Origin: Siphonodentalium dalli
Lineage: Eukaryota > Mollusca > Scaphopoda > Gadilida > Siphonodentaliidae
Assembly (NCBI GenBank): GCA_032622095.1
Contig: CP136068.1
Span: 113,535,546-113,599,545, forward strand
Length of the DNA stretch: 64,000 nt
Direction of reading: 5' to 3'
Of the stretch, positions 46,600-57,413 are shown piece by piece (within the stretch, counting starts at the first letter, position 1; the number at the start of each line of letters is the position of its first letter). A program made the translations under genes and the position numbers. Below the pieces are notes generated by a model. The model did not search any database and was not told where the DNA came from. It saw only the letters and a list, made by a program, of their open reading frames with translations.

Positions 46600-47269
46600 T
46601 TATTTCCTTGTTCCCTAAGATTACTATCCAGTCATTCCAGATGCGCGGATAATTGAAATGTGGTAGGGTCTCGATTGTCTTTTTGCGCGCGTTTCATAAA
46701 CCAGTGTTCCCTTCTGGCGGGTTACTCGTTTTGTTTTATCTTCCTGCTTTGTGAAAAATGTATTAAATGATATTGGGGTACAGGCAAATTTCCAGTCACG
46801 CACGAACGATGTTATCTGTAATATGTAGAGATGAGCTATCTTGAGAATCTTGGATTCGCGGAAAAGTTGTATTATGGGAGTTGTATTTTGCGTTATTTAT
46901 AATGCGAATTGATTTTTTCTGCATAAGAAATAACCGATTTAACTGGCTGCTATGGCCCCATATATGTATACCATATAATAAGTGACTCTGTATCAAGGAA
47001 TTATAGAGACATTTCTTAGAATCTTTGGGGAGTATGTGTTTTGACTTATTTATCGCAAAGTTGGCATGGGCTACACGAGAGCACATCTGAGAGATGTGGT
47101 TTTTAAATGTGAGTTTATCATCCATGGTTATCCCTAAAAAATTGAAGTTGGTCACCTGTTGGATATCTTTCAACCCTAATTTTAGTGATACATTTCGTGA
47201 TTCTTTTGAGTTATTAAATAGAATAGTTCTCGTCTTTTCTGCATTTATTACTAATTGTTTGCAGCGCAC
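46600..47269 (-). pseudogene. LINE ORF2 thumb and C-terminal region, frameshifted
   Basis: QLVINAEKTRTILF, NFLGITMDDKLTFKNHI and SLIQSHLLYGIHIWGH are the conserved segments after RT motif C in CR1/Jockey-like elements. A further frameshift occurs near 46870 after NNAKYNSHNT: the expected continuation (LFRESKILKIAHLY) is in another frame and runs to a stop near 46640. Together with the FADI change this copy cannot encode an active protein. Confidence 0.8.
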
Positions 47270-48123
47270 CAGTTACTGATTTTAATTAGTTCCTTATTCA
47301 TTTCATTCTCGAGTTGTGTCAGGTCAGAACTGGAAATGTGAACCGTAGTAATATCTGCAAAGGACAGAAGATCAAGATTTGTTGAGTTAGATATGTCATT
47401 AACATATAGAAGAAAAATCAAAGGACCCAACACGGACCCCTGGGGCACACCAGATCGTATATTTCCAGGTTCAGAGTTCACGCCTAAACAGTCTACATAC
47501 TGGGTTCTGTTTTGTATGTAACTATGGAACCATTTATTTGCAATACCCCTTATTCCATAATGATTCAGTTTTTCAAGCATGATATTATGATCTACAGTGT
47601 CGAAAGCCTTAGATAAGTCGAGGAAAACGGCTAATGTCGAATGTTTTGATGATTTATTAAAAGTCTGAGTGATTGTATCTAAAAGATGGAGGACAGGATG
47701 CATGGTGCTGTGGTTTTCCCTGAGTCCATATTGGTGCTTATACAGGACATCGTATTTATTCAAGTATTTTGATAATCGTTTATACATAGCTTTTTCAATT
47801 ATCTTGGAAAATACTGGGAGAATACTAATGGGTCTGTAATTGTTAAAATCATGTGGATTGCCCTTTTTTGGTATTGGTATGACCCGATCTGTTTTCATTT
47901 TATCCGGGACAATCCCATTTTTGAATGATTGATTGATTATGTAAGAAAATGGTTCTGCTACCTCACTCGAAACTTGTTTTAAGAGTTCCGTTGATAATCC
48001 GTCACAGTCTTTACTGGATTTGAATTGCATGCTTTGTAGTATTGATATAACTTCACTTTGAACCGTAGGGTGTAAACACATTTTATTACACGATCCTACC
48101 ATTATTCCATTCAATAAACCCAT
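47251..48123 (-). pseudogene. LINE reverse transcriptase core, catalytic motif altered
   Basis: 290 residues with the RT fingers and palm: RVIPIPKKG and NNYRPISILPVFSKIIEKAM (about 80-115), motif A LDLSKAFDTVDH (near 170), motif B RSGVPQGSVLGPLIF (near 230), motif C LLSFADITTVHIS (near 258). Motif C normally reads F/Y-A-D-D, so the second catalytic Asp is replaced by Ile and the enzyme would be inactive. The frame ends at NWCAANN followed by stops. A one-base shift restores QLVINAEKT in the next frame, so a frameshift lies near 47255. The first Met is only the first in frame after the junction with an inverted repeat. Confidence 0.85.
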
Positions 48124-48276
48124 TCTATAAATTGTGATATTAAACGTTCGTTTAATATCACAATTTATAGAATGGGTTTATTGAATGGAATAATGGTAGG
48201 ATCGTGTAATAAAATGTGTTTACACCCTACGGTTTAAAGTGAAGTTATATCAATACTACAAAGCATGCAATTCAAA
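48019..48276. repeat. 128-bp perfect-type palindrome within the LINE
   Basis: Arms 48019-48146 and 48149-48276 are inverted with one mismatch and a 2-base spacer. The left arm is LINE coding sequence, the right arm its inverse copy. AAACGTTCGTTTAATA occurs at both 48142 and 48274. Confidence 0.92.
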
Positions 48277-48614
48277 CGTTCGTTTAATAACAGGAAATAG
48301 TGCCAGGTGACCTTTGACATCCGGTTTACCGTCTTTTAACATTCCGTACGCTACGTCTCAAAAATACTATGACTTCCAATATTTTTCCAACAAACTATCA
48401 TGACTGAAGAATTTGAAAAGTTATGTTATTAAATATACGCCATTAAAAGCGGCAAATAGTCTTTATTTATCTGGGACTATTTCTTTACGCGGGCAAACAA
48501 CGAATAGTTACGTGAAACGTCATCGCTTGTCTTATAGAAGCCGATGTTAGTTTCTCGTTCCATTTGTTGATTTAAGTATGTTTTGTCGATGTTTTGGATC
48601 ATGTAATAAATTGA
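48277..48614. other. Insert between palindromes, unassigned
   Basis: Non-LINE sequence interrupting the LINE. No coding signal. Confidence 0.4.
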
Positions 48615-48759
48615 ATCTACAACTCGTTCCCAGTTTATAGCGGAAATTACAAAACTCGTCCAGTAAATTAGGTCTGGACCTCGCCAAAGGCTCGGCCCAG
48701 ACCTAATTTACTGGACTCGTTTTGTAAATTCCGCTATAAACTGGGGACTCGTTGTAGAT
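48615..48759. repeat. Foldback palindrome 3
   Basis: ATCTACAACTCGTTCCCAGT...GGAAATTACAAAACTCGTCC...AATTAGGTCTGGACC is inverted around CTCGCCAAAGGCTCG. It is followed by CTATGTATCAC, like palindrome 2. It sits at the edge of the LINE interruption. Confidence 0.85.
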
Positions 48760-48764
48760 CCTCT

Positions 48765-49430
48765 ATGTATCACTATAATGTTCTGTAAGGAATGCTTTGT
48801 AGTCATGGCTTGCATTGGTTTGTATAGTTTTAATTGATTCTTCGCCAACCGATATAAAAAAGTTGTTGAATTCATTTGATATAGCCGTTTTGTTAGTAAT
48901 TTCCTGTTCACCTTTTTTAAAACTTTAAGGTAGTGTGTTCTTTTCTTTTCCTCTATTGATAATTCTGTTGAGTATTTCCCAAGACTTTTTCATATTATAG
49001 CGGTTTTCATTGAGGGCGTGCTTATAATAATTTGATTTTATTTCTCTTTTGGCTTTATTAAAAGCTTTGCAGAATTCTTTGTATTTTGTTTTGGATTCCG
49101 GATTTGGATGCTTCATATAGTGCTTATATAATTTTAACATTGTATCAGAGGACTTAAGTAGCCCGTCGGTCATCCATTCTTGAATTTTTATCATTTTATT
49201 TTTAGATTTGATTTGTTGTATTGGAAATGCTTTGTCATGTGCACATTTGAATAAAGAAATACATTCATTATAAGCTTCATTTGGACATATTGTTTCATAA
49301 ACCGAACTGAAGTCTGTTGTAAGTAAGTATCTCTTGAAATTGTCCATATTGTGAGGAGAGTAAATTCTTCTAGTTAATTTTCGTTTTTTTTGGATAAAGT
49401 TAGTCTGTTCTATAAAAAAAGGTACCAAGG
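48765..49430 (-). pseudogene. LINE ORF2 linker region (between endonuclease and RT)
   Basis: Residues such as KRKLTRRIYSPHNMDNFKR, NECISLFKCAHDKAFP and IQEWMTDGLLKSSDTMLKLY match the segment before RT in CR1/Jockey-like ORF2 proteins. The frame breaks near 48925 after RIINRGKEKN and resumes in another frame to about 48765. No start codon belongs to it. Confidence 0.7.
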
Positions 49431-49639
49431 TGATCCGACACATCCGTGAAATAGGACTTTCGGAATAAAAGGTCGACACCAACCCTCGTGGGTTAAACTT
49501 TGGGCTGGTTTTGCAAAATTGAACACCAAACCCACCCACCCTTTCAAGTATCTTAGTGTTATCTCTCATTTTTACATAAACATTGGATTACGAGGTGGCC
49601 AATGTCATGCTATGCCGTTATATCTTTCAGATTGCGGCA

Positions 49640-50125
49640 TATGCTGCAAATGCATTCGGAGCTATATTATTACGCCCTATATATACTAAGGGTGTTTACT
49701 GCTACGTTGATCTGGCCGTGCCTTGACTTGGCTTGAAACATATTTTATTTGCATAATATACAAAAGGGATTGGGGCACAATATTTCGCAACTTATGAGGC
49801 CCCTCTCCTAACACAATATAATAACACACATGTAATTAAGATGACGGTACAAACATATTTACATGGTGATAAGTTATGAGAGATATAATAGGTTGTGCCT
49901 TCCAGAGATGATCAGACTTGAGGCTGAGAGAAAATTTGTATATAAAGAAAGTCACCATATTATGAATGTTTGGTATGATTGACAAGACCTTAGTGCCAAT
50001 ATATTATCTATTATTAGTACTTGCATGTTGGAACACATTTCGCGTTTCACGCGATGCGAGTTGTTTTACGAAATTGCAATAAGGCTGATCTGCCCGTGTC
50101 AATGGAGCTTTAGTGATGGGGATAT
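49640..50125 (-). repeat. Repeat with GATCTGGCCGTGCC and GATGGGGATATC units
   Basis: Inverse relative of 33380-33740: TTACTGCTACGTTGATCTGG at 49690 and CTGATCTGCCCGTGTCAATG at 50090 with GGGGATATCTCG. Confidence 0.5.
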
Positions 50126-50511
50126 CTCGTTCTTATTCAGTACGACGTGTCGTCTATGGTCACATTGTGACGCCATGCACCCGAACAGTTAGTGGCCTCA
50201 TGTGCTCGGTTTCCCATATACGGCCCTGAATTCAGTTGGCTGGCCAACTTTGAGAAGGAGACCAGAGATTCATACTTATTTGCGAGCAGACTACATAAAA
50301 ATGTTAAACGTATACGTATGCTGGAGAAAACCTGGGGAATTCTATTCATATCATTGTAACACTGAGAACTATAAAAATCATGCTTCCCTGATACCTACAA
50401 GTCACGGAGGCTTTGGTAGAAGGTTTTAAATTAGGAATAAAAGTTACCATTTATGAATTTATGAATTTCCTCAATAATATACTAATAGTAAAGTATAATT
50501 ATTACGGTGGC

Positions 50512-51761
50512 TGGTTTAGGACATGGGAATTTTGTTTTTGATTTCGTTGCCACGAAATACTAATTCGTGGCCACGAAATAAATAATTCGTGGCCACGAAA
50601 TAACTAATTGTGATATACGATCGTCAGTTCCATTGCTGTAATGGAAGCGGATAGAGATGATCTGGTTGTAGTTGTCGACCATCTTGGCATGAGCCACGGC
50701 GATATGAGATAAAGGGTGTTGTAGATTGGCCCGTAAAACAAATTAAGTAATCACCCCTTTCACCAAACCGATCGAAAGTTGCCGCCGTCCAGGGGGGTGG
50801 GGTCACATAGGGCACCGACGACATTCAGTATATTGTGGGGGCCACCCAACAACACCCATTATACCCCACAACAAACGGTTAAGGGGCCGAGAAATTGTAT
50901 AGGTGCCATATTTGAACCCATCTGGGGTGACCATTTTGGATCGCGGAGGGTGAAAGCGGGTGAATATTTAGTTTGTCTCAGGGGTCACCCTACAACACAC
51001 TTTATTCGACCTAAAATGGGGGAGGGGGAATTGCATGGGTACCATATATGGACCCCTCTGATCAGTTATCATTCTCGCTCGAGGTGGACTGAATGTGTGA
51101 AAAATTAACTTGCTTTGTGAGCCACGGCACAACACCCTTTATTTGATCTATATCGGTCAAGTGGCCGGGAAATAATGTGTACTCTATTTGACCCCTTCTG
51201 ATCGGTGACCATTTTGGATCGGGTATGGTTGAAAGGGGTGAATATTTATAACTTTGTTTTGGGGCCACCCTACAAAACCCCTTATTTGACTTAAATCGGT
51301 CATTAGGCCGAGAGAAATGTCATTCCCATTCGACCCCTTGCGGTAAAAAACTAATGAATATTCAGTTTGTCTTGGAGCCACCTAACCCGTGTTTCCCCGT
51401 TCTCTCTGGACTGCTAGTTTATATCGGACGTTCATATCCCCATAGAGCCCGGGTCCCACGCCATAAGGGGTTAATAGTAGTTTCTCTACGATCGTACGCA
51501 TTGTTTCTAAAACATCAATTTGGCACGAAAAATAAGCGTACACAACTCGCAATTAAGATATATCGATAGTTAAATGGCTAGTTTAAATGAAAACATGTTC
51601 CATATCACAATCGATTGCAACATACAAGAATATTAGTTATTTCGTGGCCACGAATTAGTTATTTCATGGCCACGAATTAGTTATTTCGTGGCCACGAATT
51701 AGTATTTCGTGGCCACGAAATAAAAAAAAACATTTCCCATGTCCTAAACCAGCCACCGTAA
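50512..51761. mobile_element. TIR element with TTCGTGGCCACGAA arrays
   Basis: Ends TTACGGTGGCTGGTTTAGGA and its inverse. Just inside each end are three to five copies of the 14-bp palindrome TTCGTGGCCACGAA. The middle (50770-51350) holds about four degenerate ~125-bp tandem units with GACCATTTTGGATCG and GGGGCCACCC. 1250 bp, no transposase. Confidence 0.82.
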
Positions 51762-52225
51762 TTTATAATATGAATGCGATATTATCAACAATACACAAGA
51801 CCCATTCAATACCGAAATCTTGAGTGGCGAGGATTTGCGAGCGCTATATCGGTAATTCGTAAACAATGGTGGCAATTTTAAGGAAATTTCACTTAGTCTG
51901 ATCTCCCCGCGGTTTGACTGTTTGCGTATCGCACACTCTTGATGTACTGTACTGTATCATAACACGGTTTTTGTTCACTAACAAGGTTTTCGATCTTGAA
52001 AATAACCTGTTATTTATGCACAATCAGTCTATATTTTTCTATTCTTTTTGGCTATGGCGGTTTTAATGGATGTGATTATTTTAACCCATCGCGAAGGCAA
52101 TCCGTACCTTTAATATCATGTCTTCACACATCACACGCTGACCAGACCTGCTGTTAGATTGCAAGCATATATATAATACAAACACATTGCAGTAACTCAG
52201 CAATTGCACACCACTAATACGTATA
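51762..52225. other. Intergenic, unassigned
   Basis: Nothing recognisable. Confidence 0.35.
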
Positions 52226-52650
52226 TGTGACCCGTCATATCAAAACCAGTCGTAAGCCGAAAAATATTTTATTTGAGTTGACATGTGTTGCATGCTATAG
52301 AGTGTAGTAAGAGCTTTACATAGGTCACACACTTAAGGGTATACCTTGTTGCGATCCAAAGTTATAGGATTTTGATTGTCAATGTCGCCATGAACCGATT
52401 CCAGAGATAATCGCATTTACAGACAATCATATTAGCTAAATTCGGAATAAATATAAACCAATATATGTCCAAATTACAAAAGCACAAAAAAATAGACACA
52501 ACTTCAGTTTATGCTACTTTATGTCGACAGAGTAGAACTATATCAATCAAAAACAAAAATTCATAATTTTTCGCATTTTTATTATATTTTATGTATTTAC
52601 TCAGTATAAGAAATCCCGACTTACGACTGGTTTGTATATGGCGTGTCACA
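52226..52650. mobile_element. TA-flanked type 1 shell without hairpins
   Basis: TGTGACCCGTCATATCAAAA and CAGTCGTAAG at left, inverted at right (CTTACGACTGG to GGCGTGTCACA), each flanked by TA. The 425-bp interior is unrelated to the hairpin cassette. Confidence 0.85.
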
Positions 52651-53046
52651 TATACCCCCCACGGATCACAACAAAACTCCAGGGGTCGTATTCACCGAGT
52701 GGGTTTATTTTATAAACCAGGTAGTTTATTTGGTAGCGGCTGAACGCACAAGGTTTCTTAGCTATAACGTTAAGGGCACACGCTGTCGATGATGTGATTG
52801 GCCCAATCTATCAGATTTGTATTTGTCAATGGACTATGACTAAATCGCGAGCACTAACCGGCCACAATCCGTATACATAGCGGTATACATTATGTGTATA
52901 ATTTTATAGAGAATCAGACTGGTGTGTATATTTCTGCAGAATGGGTTTTGATGACATAATTGAGATTTTCTAAATGGCACAACGCGAGAAAGAAGAACAC
53001 CAAGACAACATCCCAGTAAAATTATAAGGGATATTACAAGAAGAAT
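52651..53046. other. Intergenic, unassigned
   Basis: Nothing recognisable. Confidence 0.35.
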
Positions 53047-53845
53047 CAGTGACGTGGCTATGGGTATCCTTTGTGGGGTGCCCATGCACCTTGATAATTC
53101 CAACTGCCCCACCCCTACAACAAGACCAAGCACATGTTTTCGTATTTCCATTTTCATCTTGTTGTCACTAGCCGGAGGGATCAACATAATCTACTGGGCG
53201 AACAACGGCTCTGTCCAATTTGAGATTTTTGTTTAGATCTGACCTGAAAATTGCAATAAATCGTGACATCTTGTAGTCTAGCTCCAAATAAATCACACGA
53301 CAACGGAGAGGGACGTTCAAGATACACCGGACCGACTATACTGTTCGGCTCGGTGTGAGAACATTTTGAAATCGGAACATGGAAAATCGCAAAATCCTAG
53401 CAGCTATAGACTGGCCTCGAGCTTAATTTCCAAGCGTTGTAAATTTCCAACCTGACACACCCTACTACGGTTGAAACATTTCGAATAATTAGAAGTTGTT
53501 GACTTGCCACAGGGGAGGAACCATGCAGGACAGAGGTTTGCCAAACTTTGGAAATTTCCAACCTGAAACACAGATAAGAACATTTCCAACCGATGGCCTT
53601 CTCATTCAATCATTTTGACCAAAAGTAAGAGAATATGTTATGCAAATGTTGGTCTAAAAACTACAATAAATTGTTGAGAAAACTACAAGAACAATTTCAA
53701 AATAGTGTTGGTGTGAAATTTCCAACTAATGTTGTGTCAGGTTATTAAATTTCCAAGTGTCGAACATTTGACAACAGTTGGAATTCATTAAGGGGTGTGT
53801 GGGACCCATCCCCTCCACATAAAAAACCCTGTCGCCAAGTCCCTG
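53047..53845 (+). mobile_element. Non-autonomous hAT element, copy 3 (old)
   Basis: Ends CAGTGACGTGGC and GCCAAGTCCCTG. Flanks AGAAGAAT and GGAAGAAT agree at 7 of 8 bases. The interior is a diverged homologue of 1189-2363 (ACACCGGACCGAC...GTTCGGCTCGGTGT, TTGGAAATTTCCAACC). Confidence 0.8.
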
Positions 53846-53950
53846 GGAAGAATATGATGAGTGGAGGTTTGTTTTATGCTATAGAATTTAAGCACAATCA
53901 AAATACCTTACTCGTATTTAAATTATACTAAGTATACTATAATTCGCTCA

Positions 53951-54003
53951 GTTTTGAATTCGCGCACTTCAATTTTGCGCACCGTGCTGCGCGAATTCAA
54001 AAC
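53951..54003. repeat. 16-bp-arm inverted repeat
   Basis: GTTTTGAATTCGCGCA and TGCGCGAATTCAAAAC with a 21-base spacer. The rest of 53854-54306 is unassigned. Confidence 0.85.
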
Positions 54004-54306
54004 AGATGAAATATTTTCGTAAAAGTCTTGCATCTGATGGGAGTTTCAGTTCATAGTCGCTCATTATATAAGATGCGCGTGCATGCCACATTTTTCGAAA
54101 TTGTACATCGAGCATGTATTTATTAACCTTGGTCGCATGAACGTGACAAAATGAGAGATCCCTTTATCAAATGTGAGTCCTAAAGACTAGGTACCGCTTT
54201 AAAGTTTATAAGACATTTAATCCGATATGGCGGTCTAATTTATTGTCATGACAATTATTGATTGATTGGCTGGGATTTAATGTCGCTTTCAGCAACTAAG
54301 GCCATA

Positions 54307-54735
54307 TGTGACCCGCCATATCAAATCCAGTCGTAAGTCGGGATTTTTTTACCCTGTGTCAATGCATTCTCTTATATATGCGAGTCGACCATAGGTCGCC
54401 TCGCATATATAAGAGAATGCATTGGCCTAACATTTTACAATTTTAATAATTTTTTCTTGTATTCTTCAACAATATTATAATTTCACCCATACAGAGCCCC
54501 AGACAAACATGAACAGACGACACTCTTATATATGCTTCTATATATGTGTGGGGCTCCCTGCAGGGTAATGGATGTTTTTTATTTTATTTCCTAAAAATTG
54601 TAAGAAACATTTATTTAAAAAAAATGATAAAAAATTGTTAGGCCAATGCATTCTCTTATATATGCGAGTCGACCATAGGTCGCCTATGGTAAAAAAAATC
54701 CCGACTTCCGACTGGATTTGATATGGCGGGTCACA
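54307..54735 (-). mobile_element. TA-flanked double-hairpin MITE (type 1), right hairpin truncated
   Basis: TGTGACCCGCC ends with TA on both sides. The interior is in inverse orientation relative to 9981-10443. The right hairpin is cut after the loop, and its loop reads GTCGACCATAGGTCGC, the opposite of other right hairpins. Confidence 0.88.
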
Positions 54736-54737
54736 TA

Positions 54738-54991
54738 TCACGATATTTTAGTGGTGGGGGAAATCCGCACAATTACGGCGAATCTAACAGTGATTTCAAT
54801 GGCTGATAAACTCGCCGAGCATGTGCGGCAAACCACCGGCCATCGGCGAGTAACTGGCAACTCCACCAGATAACGATTTCGAGTTACATAGTCCATGATG
54901 GAAACATCAGGATTTGAACCCTCATCGCCAGCGCTGAAGGGCGAGACGGCTTGTAGTTGTACCCCAACCGACTGAGCCACCGAGGCCCCCG
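54738..54991 (-). mobile_element. tRNA-derived SINE
   Basis: Minus strand: GGCCTCGGTGGCTCAGTCGG contains the A box TGGCTCAGTCGG, and GATGAGGGTTCAAATCCTGA contains the B box GGTTCAAATCC. A ~150-bp tRNA-unrelated body follows (GTTGCCAGTTACTCGCCGAT...). The tail abuts the MITE at 54307-54735. Transcription in principle by RNA polymerase III. Confidence 0.8.
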
Positions 54992-55449
54992 TCAGAACAA
55001 TGGATCAGGTGTAAATAACGAATAATGACGCTATTTAACATTTAAACAAGCAATTATTTTGTTGTTTCGTAATATATTTTCATAATGGAAGCCACCGCCG
55101 TATATGGCATATGCGTACCGCCTGTAATACCATATAGGGATAATTTCTTACGCCTTATTAGTCTGCTTAGTCAGCAGATTCTAATCGCTTTGTGGGTGGT
55201 TAGTTTAAATTAGGTAAGCATTGTTCTGATTCACGAAATATATATATCTGCAAACTGATGTCAGATTTATATTTATGGGTAATTACAATATGTGCCCTAA
55301 GTACGATATAAACACGCATGTCACAAATTATAGCCCACGGTAATAGAGAATTAATTGAGGAGATGCTGTGAATTAAAATTATGAGGAGATAATGAAGTCA
55401 TCGTGAAGCGATCCCACGCGTTTGGCGACCGAGTTATTGTTGTTCTTCT
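54992..55449. other. Intergenic, unassigned
   Basis: Nothing recognisable. Confidence 0.35.
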
Positions 55450-56118
55450 TTAGGTTAATCCACACCGGACGCGAGCGCGTGGTAATAACGGCCGCTTTCT
55501 GTCGTCCGTTGCAGTTCAAAGCGCGCGATTTTTATGTTCACACCACAAGCGACTGACTCGCTGACCACGATGCGATCACAGCAGTGATTTTATGCTTCTT
55601 CGATTTCTCGCTTTGTGGCAAACCAGCGGGATTATTGGGTCGCTGCCAAATAGGATATTTAAACACGCGTATTCTTCCAATTTGAAGGCGACACATTCAT
55701 TCGTCGACGCGATAACAAAGGTAACAAACTGGAATTATAGAATGAAATTCAATTAAACGCAATTTCTATGAGAATTTAGGAAGCCCGTGCACCACTCCAC
55801 TTCACATACTATATTTGACAATTTAATGAGTTTGAAATGAGTTAGCAAATTCTGATTAAAATGTCCATATACATTGTGACCTGCCTGTAAATGATGCACT
55901 CAACCGATTATCTACACAAGATATATCTTTATTACCTCCAAGTATAGGAGAGATCGATATACGTGACATATAATTACAGTTGGATTAAAGTGGGCTCCCC
56001 TGGTCAGTGTGGTGGGCCGTTATGTACAAGTATGGAGAGGTGTTGGAACGACATTTTACGGACGACAGAAAATGGCCGTAAAAATCGCGCGCTCGCGCCC
56101 GGTGTGGATTGACCCTTA
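55450..56118. mobile_element. TIR element with AATCCACACCGG ends
   Basis: TTAATCCACACCGGACGCGA...CGGCCGCTTTCTGTCGTCCG at left is inverted at right (CGGACGACAGAAAATGGCCG...CACCGGGCGCGAGCGCG read in inverse). 669 bp, non-coding, target duplication not resolved. Confidence 0.7.
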
Positions 56119-56148
56119 ATCAGAGCTGGAAGAAAACTAAATCCTTAA

Positions 56149-56365
56149 CCCTTCCATGACTTGGGCTTCCTGAAATTTTGAGAAAACCCCTAAGCCAATG
56201 CATTCTCTTATAATATATGCGAGTATCCCATTTGGGAGCCTCGCATATATAAGACAATACATTGGCCTAACACTTTTACCTTGACCGTGTGAGCCAGTGC
56301 ATTCTCTATGCATATATAAGAGAATGCTCTGGCACAGGCTATTTATTGCTGCACTGGGTTAAGGG
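56149..56365. mobile_element. Degenerate double-hairpin element
   Basis: CCCTTCCATGACTTGGG follows TTAA. A hairpin with AAGCCAATGCATTCTCTTAT and a different loop (TATCCCATTTGGGAGC), then a short second hairpin with GCCAGTGCATTCTCT. The right side is ACTGGGTTAAGGG. This is an older or divergent relative of type 2. Confidence 0.65.
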
Positions 56366-56504
56366 CCCGAATCGTCATCACCAGTTATAACCTCCGAATT
56401 TATATCTGGTTTAAACCTACATTGATGGCCCAGTCAAACCGGGTCTAATGTGGCGTTTGTGCATGGTCGTTCGGTGGCTAGCTGATTCTGAGAGGCGAGC
56501 ATGC

Positions 56505-56665
56505 AATCAAACTACCCAGTCACAGGCAAACAACACTACCCAGTCACCAGGAATACCACACTACCCAGTCACCAGGAAGACCACACTACCCAGTCATCAG
56601 GCAGACCACACTACCCAGTCACCAGGCAGACCACACTACACAGTCACCAGGCAGACCACAAGCAG
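56505..56665 (+). repeat. ~25-bp tandem array
   Basis: About seven units of CACACTACCCAGTCACCAGG plus CAGAC, with shorter first units. Confidence 0.9.
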
Positions 56666-56788
56666 GCCGTCAACATGATTATTGACACGCCACATTGGTG
56701 GGAAATGAATGTTGAATGTAGGTGCATGTAGTTTGTCGTTGCAACACACACGACGTCTTGGAAAATTTCTATACGGTCCCTAATGTTT

Positions 56789-57210
56789 AAGGAGGAAGTC
56801 AAGTGATCAATTTTGAATGGGCATTTCCATGCAAAATTTCCGCAGCAAAAGTTACAGAGTTGCAAATATTTATGGGTGTGATTTTGTGCGGTATATTGAA
56901 AACAGTACACATTTATCTGGCGGGTCGGCTTGGAAATTGTTCCATTAGAATGTTGATGTATTTATTTTTTATTTTATTTTTTATTGATTTTTCAAAACTA
57001 GGTCAAGTAATTCCAGAAAAAATTCTCAAAAATAAATTTATAGCAAAAATTGTCTATTTACTAAGCCCAGCCGCCAGTTAACTGTTATGTCTGTTTGATT
57101 ATATGGTTGCTTTAGTTCCAACTTCCCAGACAACTGCTTCATATATAACTTTTGCTGGGGAGATTTGCATGGAAATCCCCATTCAAAACTGGTCACTTGA
57201 CCTCCTCCTT
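56789..57210. mobile_element. TIR element with AAGGAGGAAGTCAAGTGA ends
   Basis: Left AAGGAGGAAGTCAAGTGATC...TTGAATGGGCATTTCCATGC is inverted at right over ~60 bp (GCATGGAAATCCCCATTCAA...GGTCACTTGACCTCCTCCTT). Non-coding, 422 bp. Confidence 0.8.
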
Positions 57211-57413
57211 TATATTTACAACTCAAAGTGCATTTTCACTTTTGATATTTTCCATGAGATTTAAGTAAATCTTTATTTTATTATATAATTTCACCGTAGA
57301 AACACTTTAATGCCATGGCAACCTCGTGTAAATCGGCTATATTTGTAAGTCGCTTGTAGTTTCCGGTTCCACCATTCTACGTGGTTTCGCGGTCCTTGGT
57401 CCATATAACGGTG

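Larger units (their letters stand above)
46500..49430 (-). mobile_element. CR1/Jockey-like LINE, degenerate and interrupted
   Basis: Minus-strand pieces in order: pre-RT linker (49430-48765), an interrupting palindromic block (about 48765-48147), the RT core (48123-47251), then thumb and C-terminal region in other frames to about 46600. The 5' endonuclease part is missing. Homology stops near 49430, where an unrelated TIR-poor sequence begins. Confidence 0.82.
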
